From NCBI RefSeq assembly GCF_014699075.1, contig NZ_JACXAB010000004.1, positions 248,001 through 312,000 on the forward strand: a DNA stretch of 64,000 bases. The letters are read 5' to 3'. Origin of the DNA: Microvirga sp. GTDB taxonomy: Bacteria; Pseudomonadota; Alphaproteobacteria; Rhizobiales; Beijerinckiaceae. Shown piece after piece: positions 9,940 to 22,184 of this stretch. Below the pieces are notes generated by a model, which was not told where the DNA came from, did no database searches, and saw nothing but the letters and a program-made list of their open reading frames with translations. Within the stretch, counting starts at the first letter, position 1. Each line of letters begins with the position of its first letter. The position numbers and the translations under genes are program-made.

Positions 9940-11709
9940 CGCTTCTGTCTCCTGATCCCCGTCCAGAATGTCATCCGCCTCCTCGACGGAGGACAGCACC
10001 GGCGCGCGGGGAGCGTCGGGCACGGCGGCGAACATGGCGCGGGCGATTTCCTGCTCACCCATCACGATCCTGGTCGCACCATGTTTCATCACATGCTCCT
10101 CCTGGGCGAAGGAGTGGGCGCGCACGATGATCGGCAGGTCAGGATTGATCCTGCGGGCCTGCTCCACGACCTGTCCGCTCTCGAACGCATCGGGAATGGC
10201 CACCAGCAGGCAGCGGGCCTCCCCAATGTTGGCGGCGGCTGCCACTTCCGGATCGGCCGCATTGCCGACGAGGACCTCACGCCCGTCCTTCTGCAGATCG
10301 GCGACCTGCTCCTTGTTGGTCTCGATCACGAGCAGGGGGGCACCGATGGCTGCCATCTTGCGGCTGATGTACTTGCCGACCCGTCCATGGCCGACAAGCA
10401 CCACGTGATCGGTGAGACTCGTGACAGGGAGCGGTTCGCGTGCCGCGTCCGCGGCTGCCTTCTCGGCGGCGATGGCTTCCTTTTCCGCAGCGACAGCAAC
10501 AGCCTTCGCCTGTGCTCTGGCGGTCTCCCGCTTCGTGAACCACCGGTCCAGCACCGTGAAGAGGAACGGGTTGGTCAGGATCGACAGGATAGCGCCGGCC
10601 AGAATAAGATCGTGCCCCTTCTCGGGCAGGATCTGAAGACCGACCCCTAAGCCTGCCAGAATGAAGGAGAACTCGCCGATCTGGGCAAGGCTCGCCGCGA
10701 TGGTCAAAGCTGTCGAGTTCGGGTGGCCGAAGAGCCGGACGATGGCGAAGGCCGCCAGCGACTTGCCTACGACGATGATCAGGAAGGTGGCGATGACCGG
10801 GCCGAAATCGGTGATGAGGATCATCGGGTCGAACAGCATGCCGACCGAAACGAAGAACAGAACCGCAAAGGCATCCCGCAGGGGCAGGGTCTCGGAGGCC
10901 GCCTGATGGCTGAGCTCCGACTCGCTCAACACCATGCCGGCGAAGAAGGCTCCGAGGGCGAAGGACACGCCGAACAGCTCCGCGGCGCCGAAAGCAGCCC
11001 CCAGGGCGATGGCCAGGACGGCCAGGCGGAAAAGCTCCCGTGAGCCGGTATGGGCCACATAGTGAAGGATCCACGGGATCACCCGGCGGCCGATGATCAG
11101 CATGACGGCCACGAAGGCGATGACTTTGCCAAGTGTCAGGCCCAGAGAGATCACGATGGATTCGAGATCCGCCGATCCGCCGGAGGTGGCAGCCGCGAAG
11201 GCTGGCAGCAGCACCAGGGTGAGCACCATGGCCAGATCTTCCACGATCAGCCAGCCGACGGCGATGTGGCCGCGCTCGGTTTCCACGAGGCGTCGCTCCT
11301 GCAGGGCCCTGAGCAGCACGACCGTACTGGCGACCGAGAGCGCCAGGCCGAAAACGATGCCGCCTCCGATGCTCCAGCCCATGAGCCATGCGAGGCCCAT
11401 GCCCAGAGCCGTGGCGCTGGTGATCTGCACGACGGCGCCGGGAATGGCGATGGCGCGGACCGAGAGGAGGTCCTTCAGGGAAAAATGAAGGCCGACGCCG
11501 AACATCAGCAGAATGACGCCGATTTCGGCGAGCTGGTTGGCCAGCCCCTGGTCGGCAACATAGCCGGGGGTAAAGGGACCAACCAGGACGCCGGCGACCA
11601 GGTAACCGATCAGTGGGGAGAGCCGGAAGCGATGCGCCAGGGCGCCAAAGACAAATGCCAGAACCAGGCCGACAACGATGGTTGAAATCAGCGGCGTGTG
11701 ATGCGGCAT
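9838..11709 (-). CDS. CPA2-family cation:proton antiporter, YbaL/KefB type
   Basis: A 623-residue inner-membrane antiporter. About twelve hydrophobic segments span residues 8-390 and form the Na_H_exchanger domain, including the loop GVGLHFSLKDLL. An Ala/Lys/Glu-rich linker of about 40 residues follows, then a cytosolic TrkA-N (RCK) domain beginning VVLVGHGRVGKYI that would bind NAD(H). The length and architecture fit YbaL/RosB-like Kef proteins. AAGGAGAG stands before the ATG at 11709. The C-terminal tail after the TrkA-N domain is low in similarity to anything I recognise and its last 33 codons overlap the end of the monooxygenase. Function is likely potassium or other cation efflux linked to pH or redox stress. 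Confidence 0.92.
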   Translation of the reverse strand: MPHHTPLISTIVVGLVLAFVFGALAHRFRLSPLIGYLVAGVLVGPFTPGYVADQGLANQLAEIGVILLMFGVGLHFSLKDLLSVRAIAIPGAVVQITSATALGMGLAWLMGWSIGGGIVFGLALSVASTVVLLRALQERRLVETERGHIAVGWLIVEDLAMVLTLVLLPAFAAATSGGSADLESIVISLGLTLGKVIAFVAVMLIIGRRVIPWILHYVAHTGSRELFRLAVLAIALGAAFGAAELFGVSFALGAFFAGMVLSESELSHQAASETLPLRDAFAVLFFVSVGMLFDPMILITDFGPVIATFLIIVVGKSLAAFAIVRLFGHPNSTALTIAASLAQIGEFSFILAGLGVGLQILPEKGHDLILAGAILSILTNPFLFTVLDRWFTKRETARAQAKAVAVAAEKEAIAAEKAAADAAREPLPVTSLTDHVVLVGHGRVGKYISRKMAAIGAPLLVIETNKEQVADLQKDGREVLVGNAADPEVAAAANIGEARCLLVAIPDAFESGQVVEQARRINPDLPIIVRAHSFAQEEHVMKHGATRIVMGEQEIARAMFAAVPDAPRAPVLSSVEEADDILDGDQETEASAHVLGPKAYADKAGGDAPEQRLLRQPPDEPGR

Positions 11710-11882
11710 CTGCTCTCCTTCGGACGGGCGATTTTTGGGGATGGCTTCATCCCGATATGGTCGACCTCGGCCGTTGGGGCAACCCTCAATGGTCTCGACG
11801 TTTGCCCTTCGACCGCTTATCTATTGCTCATGTGAACTCGTTCTGCCCGGGCCTTGAACCCGGCTGTCAGGAGAGAAGGCTT

Positions 11883-12263
11883 ATGGCTCTACCCGGTTTC
11901 AAGGTCGTCACCTTGACCGACGCGGCGGCAAACCGCGTCAAGGATATCATCGGCAAGGCGGATCGTCCCATCGTGGGCGTACGCGTCGGCGTGAAGAACG
12001 GCGGCTGCGCCGGCATGTCCTACACCATGGAATATGCGGAAAGCGTCAACCCTCTCGACGAGGTGGTCGAGGACAAGGGCGTGACCGTGCTTATCGACCC
12101 CAAGGCGGTGCTGTTCCTGCTCGGAACCGAGATGGACTTCCAGACGACCAAGATGTCGTCCCAGTTCGTGTTCAACAACCCGAACCAGACCTCGGCCTGC
12201 GGCTGCGGCGAATCTGTCGCCATCACGCCGGCGACCCCGCCCGTACTCCAATCAGCGGAGTGA
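11883..12263 (+). CDS. sufA: A-type Fe-S carrier SufA (HesB/IscA family)
   Basis: A 126-residue A-type carrier that receives Fe-S clusters from SufBCD and passes them to client proteins. The three conserved cysteines are Cys42 (GGCAGMSY), Cys106 and Cys108 (ACGCGES), in the usual Cys-X(63)-Cys-Gly-Cys spacing. AGGAGAGAAGG precedes the ATG at 11883, and the in-frame open stretch upstream overlaps the promoter region rather than coding. In many relatives sufA directly follows sufT; here it is separated by three genes and must have its own promoter in the 170 nt between it and the divergent antiporter. I see no copy of the 810-824 palindrome there. A TfoX-domain gene starts 3 nt after its stop. 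Confidence 0.95.
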   Translation: MALPGFKVVTLTDAAANRVKDIIGKADRPIVGVRVGVKNGGCAGMSYTMEYAESVNPLDEVVEDKGVTVLIDPKAVLFLLGTEMDFQTTKMSSQFVFNNPNQTSACGCGESVAITPATPPVLQSAE

Positions 12264-12266
12264 TGT

Positions 12267-12666
12267 ATGGACGCCGAGGCTATCCGCGACGTCTTTCGCA
12301 GCTTCGGTCCTGTTCATATCCGACGGATGTTCGGCGGGAAGGGGATCTATCAGGACGAGCTGATGTTCGCCCTGGAGGCGGGTGGCGAGCTTTACCTCAA
12401 GGCGGATGAGGAGAGCGTCAAAGCCTTCCAGGAGCTGGGCTCCCGGCCCTTCACCTTTGAGACGAAGGATGGCCGCACGACTCTCACGAGCTACTGGCTC
12501 ATGCCGGAATCGGCCCTGGACGATCCTGATGAGGCACGGGAATTTGCGGCCGTGGCCCTGAGTGCAGCCCGGCGCGCCAAAGCCCGCAAGGGCGCCAAGA
12601 CGGCTTCGACCAGAAAAGCTCCCAAGAAGGCTCCCGGGAAAACCCGGAAGACTGCTCCCGAGCCCG

Positions 12667-12674
<8 letters not shown>
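12267..12674 (+). CDS. TfoX N-terminal domain protein
   Basis: A 135-residue protein whose first 100 residues match the TfoX/Sxy N-terminal domain: FGPVHIRRMFGGKGIYQDE and a later YWLMPES are characteristic. The full TfoX of competent gammaproteobacteria has a second domain that is missing here, so a competence role is not implied. The C-terminal 35 residues are Lys/Ala/Pro-rich and disordered. It follows sufA by 3 nt with a GGAG site inside the sufA end, so the two genes are almost certainly co-transcribed. Its last 8 nt overlap the 3' end of rhlE on the other strand. Confidence 0.85.
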
Positions 12675-14154
<1,480 letters not shown>

Positions 14155-14339
14155 GAATTCTCATTACCGTTGGGCTGGGCGCGCTCTTGAAGTGCCGGCC
14201 GCGCTCTACGGCAACAAACAGGCGCGAAACTGGTTTCACCTGAGGCTCTTGCTCAAGTTGAGGAGTGGCCGGACCATAAGAGAAGCTATGCGCTTGTCAA
14301 TCCAGGCGAACTTGCCGGGGAACACTTGAGGAAGATTTG

Positions 14340-15038
14340 ATGGCCGAAACGCTCGTTTTGATTCCCGGTCTGGCCTGCACCTCCCGCCTTTTCGAACCAC
14401 AGATGGCCGCGCTTGGATCTGAGCGTGCGATCCTGGTCGCGGATCACACCCGCGATGATTCGATCCCGGCCATCGCGGCCCGCATCTTAAGGGAAGGGCC
14501 CGAGCGTTTTGCCGTCGCCGGCCTCTCGATGGGTGGGTACATCGCCCTCGAGGTTATGCGACAGGCACCGGAGCGGGTTTCGCGGCTGGCTCTGCTCGAC
14601 ACCAGCGCGCGGCCCGATTCAGTGGAGGCGAGCCAGGATCGTGAGAGGCTGATTGTCCTGGCCCAGGCAGGGCAGTTCGAGGACATCCATTCCAAGCTCT
14701 GGCCCCGCCTTGTGCACCCCGGCCACCAGGCTAACCGGAACCTGCAGGACGTCGTGCTCGGCATGATGCGGGAAACGGGAACTGAGGCCTATATCCGCCA
14801 GCAGCGGGCGATCATGGCACGCGTCGACTCGCGTCCGAGCCTTCCAGGAATCGAAATCCCGACTCTGGTGCTTGTCGGGGAGGGGGATTCCATCACGCCG
14901 CCGGAGATTGCGCGGGAAATGGCCGAGATGATCGAGTGGGCTTCCCTGGTGATCGTGCCTGAGTCGGGGCATCTGTCGACTTTGGAGCAGCCCGAGCGCG
15001 TCACGCAGGCACTCAGCTTGTGGCTGAACAAGGATTAA
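14340..15038 (+). CDS. Alpha/beta hydrolase
   Basis: A 232-residue predicted cytosolic hydrolase. The oxyanion region LIPGLACTSRLFEPQ, the nucleophile elbow VAGLSMGGYIALE, an Asp in VGEGDSITPP and the late His of ESGHLSTLEQP together give a full Ser-Asp-His triad. The ATG at 14340 has GAGGAAG upstream; the codon just before it is TTG and is unlikely to be the start. It stands alone between rhlE, on the other strand, and the tandem outer-membrane genes. The substrate is unknown; esterase or lactonase activity would be typical. Confidence 0.88.
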   Translation: MAETLVLIPGLACTSRLFEPQMAALGSERAILVADHTRDDSIPAIAARILREGPERFAVAGLSMGGYIALEVMRQAPERVSRLALLDTSARPDSVEASQDRERLIVLAQAGQFEDIHSKLWPRLVHPGHQANRNLQDVVLGMMRETGTEAYIRQQRAIMARVDSRPSLPGIEIPTLVLVGEGDSITPPEIAREMAEMIEWASLVIVPESGHLSTLEQPERVTQALSLWLNKD

Positions 15039-15045
15039 CCACAAT

Positions 15046-15066
15046 CCCGCAGATCCCTTGCGGGGT
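15046..15066 (+). terminator. Weak hairpin after the alpha/beta hydrolase
   Basis: Six-bp arms CCCGCA and TGCGGG with a short T-containing tail. It is a possible but weak terminator 8 nt after the hydrolase stop. The rest of the roughly 300 nt up to the first barrel gene holds AT-rich stretches that could be promoter DNA, but I find no convincing -35/-10 pair. Confidence 0.4.
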
Positions 15067-15346
15067 TCTTCGCAATCATGGTCAATGATTGGTTACTGCG
15101 GCTTCCTAATATAGCGGACAAGTTTCGCCCAAAGATAAGGCATTGATAAAAAAGGATTGTTTCGCTTCCAGTGTTGAGCGGAGACGTGTCCGAAGCCACT
15201 TGGGCAAGGTGAAATACACAGGCAGAACAACCGGGAAATGAGCAAACTCGCCGTTGGGGTATCGACTGTGGCAGGAAAGTGACAGACGGAGCGTCAGGCT
15301 TGAGCTAGAAGCTGTGCCACATCCTTCCAACAGATGGACCAAACAA

Positions 15347-15976
15347 ATGAAAAAGATTCTCCTCTCTTCGGTTGCTCTGCTCGGCCTCGCCACCGGCGCT
15401 GTCGCTGCTGACCTTCCTTCCCGTCGCGCTCCGGCTCCGATCATTGCCGCTGCTCCGATCTTCACCTGGACCGGCTTCTACGTCGGTGTGAACGCCGGCT
15501 ACGGCTGGAACGCCAATGACGAAGTCACCATCGGTGGCATCACCTACGACCTCGACGACGACGGCGGCTTCGTCGGCGGCGCCCAGGCTGGCTACAACTA
15601 CCAGATCGGCTCGTTCGTGGTCGGTCTCGAAGGCGACATCCAGTACGCTGACTTCGGCGGCGAAGATGACGACTTCGACGGCGTCCTGGGCGAAGACTTC
15701 GACAACAGCGACTGGTTCGGCACGGTTCGTGCTCGCGCCGGTGTGGCCTTCGACCGCGCTCTGATCTACGCAACCGGCGGTTTCGCCTTCGCTGACGACG
15801 CCACCGGCTGGACCGTGGGTGGTGGTGTGGAGTACGCCTTCACCAACAACCTGTCGGCTAAGATCGAAGGCCTCTACGTCAACCTCGATGGCGACAACGA
15901 CATCGTTGGCTTCGACGATGAGTACGAGTTCGGCGTGATCCGCGCTGGCCTGAACTTCCGCTTCGGCACCTACTAA
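15347..15976 (+). CDS. Outer-membrane beta-barrel protein, Omp25/Omp31-like
   Basis: A 209-residue porin-like outer-membrane protein. The signal peptide runs over about residues 1-21 (LLGLATGAVAA then DLPSRRAPAP). The Pro/Ala linker and FTWTGFYVGVNAGYGW mark the start of an eight-strand barrel typical of the Brucella Omp25/Omp31 family. Acidic glycine loops (DLDDDGGF, GGEDDDFDG) suggest divalent-cation contact at the surface. The barrel ends RFGTY, so the last residue is Tyr in place of the usual Phe. The start at 15347 is chosen because the signal peptide begins there. A paralogue follows 226 nt downstream. Confidence 0.93.
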   Translation: MKKILLSSVALLGLATGAVAADLPSRRAPAPIIAAAPIFTWTGFYVGVNAGYGWNANDEVTIGGITYDLDDDGGFVGGAQAGYNYQIGSFVVGLEGDIQYADFGGEDDDFDGVLGEDFDNSDWFGTVRARAGVAFDRALIYATGGFAFADDATGWTVGGGVEYAFTNNLSAKIEGLYVNLDGDNDIVGFDDEYEFGVIRAGLNFRFGTY

Positions 15977-16000
15977 GATCCATCGCTTCGGCGATCGACG

Positions 16001-16030
16001 AAAAGGCCCGGGTCACCCCCGGGCCTTTTT
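16001..16030 (+). terminator. Strong Rho-independent terminator after the first barrel gene
   Basis: A 12-bp perfect stem (AAAAGGCCCGGG / CCCGGGCCTTTT) with a 5-nt TCACC loop and a T run. Stem and loop nearly match the terminator after the paralogous gene, which supports gene duplication together with the 3' end. Confidence 0.9.
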
Positions 16031-16201
16031 GTTTGCTTATCACGGCAATGATCCGGATCTCGTGAGACCAGAAGCTTGGTCGGAGCTGCTCACTCGATCA
16101 GAAGTATCTTACGCAACGTAATTGTGTTTTGCACATCACAGTCTAGGAAGGGAATCCGTTGTAGAAGTAGCGGCGGTGCCTTTCCTAAATGGATTCTGAC
16201 A

Positions 16202-16939
16202 ATGAAAAACGTACTTCTGTCCTCAGTTGCGTTCCTTGGATTGACCGTTGGTGCCGTTGCGGCGGACCTCCCATCCCGCATGGCTCCGGCTCCAGTCGCT
16301 GCCGTTCCGGTGTTCACCTGGACTGGGTTCTATGTCGGTGTGCAGGCCGGCTACGCGTGGGGTGACAGCTCAGGTACGATGACGATCCCGACAGGGGTTC
16401 TCCCGTTCACCGAGGACGGCGATTTTGACGGCTTCGTCGGCGGCGCGCATGTCGGGTACAATGTGCAATTCGGCTCGATCGTTGCAGGTCTTGAGGCCGA
16501 CGTAGAAGGCACCGGTATCGACGGCACCTTTGGTCGGATCAGCCCCACAACCGGATCGACCAATATCGGCGACAGCAACATCACCGTGCAGGGCTCGCTG
16601 CGGGCTCGCCTCGGTTTCGCTTTCGACCGTGCCTTGATCTATGCGACCGGCGGATTGGCTTTCGCCAACTTCGAAACCGACTACGCATTCCTTGATACGA
16701 CGACAGGCGGCAGAGACACTGCCAGCTTCGACGACACGGAATGGGGATGGACTCTCGGCGCCGGTGTTGAATATGCCTTCACCAACAACCTGACGGCCCG
16801 TCTTGAGTACCGCTACTCCCAGTTCGACGACCTCAGCCACGATCTGACACCAGTCTTCACTGGCCGCACGTCGAACGACGTGGAAACCGAATTCCACACG
16901 ATTCGCGCTGGTTTGAGCTCCAAGTTCGGATCCTACTAA
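16202..16939 (+). CDS. Second Omp25/Omp31-like outer-membrane protein
   Basis: A 245-residue paralogue of the preceding barrel protein. The signal peptide (LLSSVAFLGLTVGAVAA then DLPSRMAPAP) and FTWTGFYVGVQAGYAW are shared, as are GFAFDRALIYATGGLAFA and EYAFTNNLTARLEYRYSQF. The surface loops differ most, with insertions around residues 55-70 and 160-180. It ends SSKFGSY, again with a terminal Tyr. Its own promoter is expected in the 170 nt after the upstream terminator; a 5-3-5 palindrome TTACGCAACGTAA lies at 16109-16121. The pair is probably a tandem duplication with loop divergence. Confidence 0.92.
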   Translation: MKNVLLSSVAFLGLTVGAVAADLPSRMAPAPVAAVPVFTWTGFYVGVQAGYAWGDSSGTMTIPTGVLPFTEDGDFDGFVGGAHVGYNVQFGSIVAGLEADVEGTGIDGTFGRISPTTGSTNIGDSNITVQGSLRARLGFAFDRALIYATGGLAFANFETDYAFLDTTTGGRDTASFDDTEWGWTLGAGVEYAFTNNLTARLEYRYSQFDDLSHDLTPVFTGRTSNDVETEFHTIRAGLSSKFGSY

Positions 16940-16959
16940 GACTATCATCATGGCAATCG

Positions 16960-16987
16960 AAAAGGCCCGGTCACTCCGGGCCTTTTC
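16960..16987 (+). terminator. Terminator after the second barrel gene
   Basis: An 11-bp stem (AAAAGGCCCGG / CCGGGCCTTTT) with a TCACT loop and T-rich tail; almost the same as the terminator at 16001-16030. Confidence 0.88.
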
Positions 16988-17047
16988 TTTTGAGAAGAAC
17001 GTTCTTCCAGAGTGGCAGAAGCTCGCAGAAGAGGCTTCAGCGACAGA

Positions 17048-17077
17048 ACAAAAAAGCCGGAGCCAAAAGGCTCCGGC
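17048..17077 (-). terminator. Rho-independent terminator downstream of glnA
   Basis: Perfect 9-bp arms (GCCGGAGCC / GGCTCCGGC) and a 4-nt loop, with a run of A on the plus strand that becomes a U tract on the minus strand. It lies about 115 nt after the glnA stop, so the glnA message has a long structured 3' end. Confidence 0.85.
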
Positions 17078-17144
17078 GGAGGAAGGCTGCGGATCCGCAG
17101 CCGGGAGGATAAGCGTCTGGTCGATGCTCTCACCCAAGCAGGAA

Positions 17145-17192
17145 GCATCGAATTGGATCCCAAAAGTGCAAGTCCACTTTTGGGTCCGATGC
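17145..17192 (-). other. Long hairpin directly after the glnA stop codon
   Basis: Inner perfect 10-bp arms CCCAAAAGTG / CACTTTTGGG (17159-17168, 17175-17184) are enclosed by outer GCATCG / CGATGC arms. In the glnA transcript this structure begins two bases after the stop codon and lies upstream of the terminator. It may stabilise the mRNA; no T run follows it. Confidence 0.6.
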
Positions 17193-17193
17193 T

Positions 17194-18603
<1,410 letters not shown>

Positions 18604-18673
18604 GGTCGTTTGGTCCTCTTCTGCCCTTGAGAATCGTCCTTGGCCGTCAGGCCTTGGCTTTAAGAAAGCGAGC

Positions 18674-19048
<375 letters not shown>

Positions 19049-19192
19049 TTAGCACCAGCCGGGAGGAGCCTTCCATGGTCTCGTCGATTCAAAATCGGCC
19101 GTTCTGCTGCCTTGCTGAGCATCTTCTGCTCAAACTTTGTGCAGTTGCGGAAAACCTCGCCAAATCCTGAAAAACGGGTCCATTTTGCTCCC

Positions 19193-20680
19193 ATGACAGC
19201 TTCCGAACTCATTCTCACCCCCTCGCAGATGAAGCTGGCCGATCTGGAGACCATCGCGGGCGGGATTCCAGGGATCGAGCTCATGCGACGCGCCGGGCGC
19301 GCCGTGGCCGACGGTGCCGAAAAATTAGCCTCTCCGGGTGCCAGGATCGTCGTGGCGGCCGGGCCCGGCCAGAATGGCGGTGACGGCTTCATCGCGGCAG
19401 CCCTTCTGTCCGAGCGCGGCTACCAGGTGAGCCTTGGTCTTCTGGGCGCCCCCGACCGGCTGACCGGCGATGCTGCCGAGGCTGCCAGGGATTGGACGGG
19501 TGAGGTAGGGCGGATCGAGGATCTCTCCCTCGATGATGCGGACCTCATCGTCGACGCCCTGTTCGGCACAGGTCTCGCACGCGATCTGGAGGGCGCCGCC
19601 CGGCTCGGCGTGGAGCGCATGAACGCTTCGGAGCGCCCGATTCTCGCGGTGGATCTGCCTTCGGGCATTGACGGCGATACCGGGGCGGTGCGGGGCGTGG
19701 CCGTCAAAGCCACCCGGACCGTCACATTCGCGGCCCGCAAGCCTTGCCATCTGCTCATGCCCGGCCGGGCCTATTGCGGCCCGGTAGAGGTGGCGGATAT
19801 CGGGATCAGCCGCAACACACTGGTAGCCAAGGGCGGCAATCTGTTCGCCAATATCCCAGACCTCTGGAATCACGTGCTGCCCAGGCCCGGGCTCTCGTCC
19901 CACAAATACGAGCGGGGCCACACCCTGGTCGCCTCCGGCGGCGCAACCCGGACTGGTGCAGCCCGGCTCGCCGCGCGAGCGGCCCTTAGGGTCGGCTCCG
20001 GCCTCGTGACCGTGGTCTCGCCGCCGGAGGCCCTTGGAGTCAACGCAGCCCATCTCACAGCCGTCATGCTACGGGGCTGCGATGGACCGGAGGGCCTCAA
20101 CACGATCCTGCAGGACCCGCGCTTCAACGCCTTGGTGCTGGGGCCGGCGCTCGGCATTCATGCGGGTACCCGCGCCATGGTCGCCGTGGCGGTCCACGCC
20201 AGGCGCAGCCTCGTGCTGGATGCCGACGCACTGACCTCCTTTGAAGGACTCGCCTCCGAGCTGCACGGCGCCTTCAGGCATGCGCCGACCGTGCTCACGC
20301 CCCATGACGGCGAGTTCAGCCGGTTGTTCAAAGGACACCCGGATCTCGTTGATCATGCATCGAAAATCGAGCGTGTGCGGCGCGCCGCTGCGTATACGGG
20401 CGCGGTGGTGGTTCTCAAGGGGGCTGACACCGTCATTGCCGCGCCGGATGGCCGCGCGGCGATCAACGAGAACGGCACACCGTATCTGGCAACGGCCGGG
20501 TCGGGCGATACGCTCTGCGGCCTGATTGCCGGCTTGATGGCTCAGGGCGTGCCCGCATTCGAGGCGGCCTGCGCCGGGGTGTGGATCCATGCCGAGGCCG
20601 GGGCGAGCTTCGGACCGGGGCTGATCGCTGAGGACTTGGCAGAGCTGGTGCCGGCGGTGCTGCAGGGCCTGCTCAGGTAA
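19193..20680 (+). CDS. nnr: Bifunctional NAD(P)HX epimerase/dehydratase
   Basis: A 495-residue fusion that repairs hydrated NADH and NADPH. The N-terminal YjeF_N epimerase domain (about residues 1-215) has AGPGQNGGDGFIAA and VDLPSGIDGDTG. The C-terminal ribokinase-like dehydratase (about 225-490) has VLDADALT, LTPHDGEFSRLF and the catalytic AGSGDTLCGLIAG. The start is the ATG at 19193, because homology begins within the next ten codons; the 210 in-frame codons upstream overlap glnB and are not coding. It diverges from glnB and overlaps the multicopper-oxidase-like gene by 8 nt tail to tail. Confidence 0.95.
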   Translation: MTASELILTPSQMKLADLETIAGGIPGIELMRRAGRAVADGAEKLASPGARIVVAAGPGQNGGDGFIAAALLSERGYQVSLGLLGAPDRLTGDAAEAARDWTGEVGRIEDLSLDDADLIVDALFGTGLARDLEGAARLGVERMNASERPILAVDLPSGIDGDTGAVRGVAVKATRTVTFAARKPCHLLMPGRAYCGPVEVADIGISRNTLVAKGGNLFANIPDLWNHVLPRPGLSSHKYERGHTLVASGGATRTGAARLAARAALRVGSGLVTVVSPPEALGVNAAHLTAVMLRGCDGPEGLNTILQDPRFNALVLGPALGIHAGTRAMVAVAVHARRSLVLDADALTSFEGLASELHGAFRHAPTVLTPHDGEFSRLFKGHPDLVDHASKIERVRRAAAYTGAVVVLKGADTVIAAPDGRAAINENGTPYLATAGSGDTLCGLIAGLMAQGVPAFEAACAGVWIHAEAGASFGPGLIAEDLAELVPAVLQGLLR

Positions 20681-22013
20681 CCTCGATCCAAGTCCACAAG
20701 CCCGCATCGAACCGCTCCAGCGCGGTCGAGGCCAGGAGCCACTTGCCGGGGTTATCGGCCACGAAGGCGATGCGCGTGGTCTTGTTTTCCGGCACCTGGA
20801 TCGTGTCCAGCCAATAGGGCTCCCAACCGTCGTCAAGGGCATGGAGAAGTCTGACGCTGTGGCCATGGAGATGGAGCGGCTGCATGAACGCGGTCTGGTT
20901 CGTCAGCGTGAGCACGACGGGCGTGCCGCGTTTCACCTTGACGAGAGGAGCGCCGTTCGGCTGTCCGGCGGCTCCATTGATGGTCCATGGAACGTTTGGC
21001 GCCTTCGGGTCGCCCTTGATCACCACATCCTTGCGGGTGGCATTCTGCAGCTTGATCGTCTCCGGCAGCTTCGTATTCGCCGGCAGCGGAGCGATGGCTG
21101 GCAGGGCCGGGCGCTTCTCGCCGGCGGTCGCGATTTCAATGAGAGGCAGGCCGTTGCCGAGCATGGCCGTCACGGCGCCCGTCATGCCCGCGTCTGAGGC
21201 AAGATCCACGAGCAGCTCATAACGGGTGCCGGGCGCAAAGGGCAGGGAGGCGCGCAGGGGCTCGAAGGTGCTGGTCGGCTGCCCATCGGCGGCAATCACA
21301 TAGGCCTTCAGCCCATCGAAGCGCAGGCGCATGGCGCGGGCGTTGCAGGCATTCGCGAGCCGAAGCCGGAGCCGCCCGCCGGGAGGGGCTTCGATCCGCT
21401 GCGGCGTCGGCTTGCCGTTCAGGCTGAGCCAGCTCCCGAGCCGGCCGGCGGGAGCGGCTTCTCCAGACTTATCGAAAGGTGCCAACAAGCCATCGTCGTT
21501 CAGGCCCCAGTCGTCGATCAATAGAGCAAGATCCTGATCGACCTGCGGAGGGTTGGCCTCCTCTACGATCAACAGGCCCGACAGCCCGCGCTCCTGGGGC
21601 TCTGCGCTGCCGCCGGGCACGCAAGGGCGGATCAGGAAGGTGCCTGCATCCGGCGGAGTGAGGCGGTAGTCGTAGGTCTGGCCGGGCGCCACCGGCTCCT
21701 GGGTCAGTCCGCCGACGCCGTCCATGGCGTTCGGGCCGCGAACCCCGTGAAAGTGCAGGGACAGGGGCAGGGCGGTCTCGTTCCGCAGCTTGAGGCGCAG
21801 CTCAGCGCCTTGCTTGACCCGCACGACAGGGGCGAGGGAGCCGTTGAAGGTCCACGCCTCGACATCGCTCGCCGCATCCGGCCGAAGCCGCAGCTTGTCC
21901 GGCCGTGCGGTGAATTCCTGGACGGAGGAGCCCGCGTCCTGGGTCCATCCCATCCGGGGCAAGCCAATCAGGGAGGTGGCGAGGCCGGCGGTGAGGGCGC
22001 GGCGGGTGATCAT
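20673..22013 (-). CDS. Tat-exported multicopper-oxidase-fold protein with lost copper ligands
   Basis: A 446-residue periplasmic protein with three cupredoxin domains. A twin-arginine signal (ITRRALTAGLA) starts at residue 2. The first HxH pair is present (His87 and His89 in LHFHG) and so is HLHGHS (381-386). But the second HxH, normally in a WHSH context, reads FLIRPCV near residues 127-132, and the C-terminal HCHxxxH, expected after DNPGKWLL, reads ASTALER (428-434). The type 1 copper ligands and half of the trinuclear ligands are therefore missing. A copper-free relative, such as SufI/FtsP of E. coli, which supports the divisome, is one model. I start at 22013, where the Tat signal begins; the frame is open further upstream. 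Confidence 0.88.
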   Translation of the reverse strand: MITRRALTAGLATSLIGLPRMGWTQDAGSSVQEFTARPDKLRLRPDAASDVEAWTFNGSLAPVVRVKQGAELRLKLRNETALPLSLHFHGVRGPNAMDGVGGLTQEPVAPGQTYDYRLTPPDAGTFLIRPCVPGGSAEPQERGLSGLLIVEEANPPQVDQDLALLIDDWGLNDDGLLAPFDKSGEAAPAGRLGSWLSLNGKPTPQRIEAPPGGRLRLRLANACNARAMRLRFDGLKAYVIAADGQPTSTFEPLRASLPFAPGTRYELLVDLASDAGMTGAVTAMLGNGLPLIEIATAGEKRPALPAIAPLPANTKLPETIKLQNATRKDVVIKGDPKAPNVPWTINGAAGQPNGAPLVKVKRGTPVVLTLTNQTAFMQPLHLHGHSVRLLHALDDGWEPYWLDTIQVPENKTTRIAFVADNPGKWLLASTALERFDAGLWTWIEVT

Positions 22014-22184
22014 GCAGGAGGCTCGCAAGGGCTTGAGGGTGCAGGTATGGGTACAGCGTTGAACGTGAACGGCCAAGTTTGGTTGCCAATTGGCCGCACA
22101 CGAACTTTTTTGATGCACACATTCTCAAGCATGCTATAGAGCCGCGTCCCGGAAGAGGGGCGCGTTCGCGCGCGCTGCTCCCGC

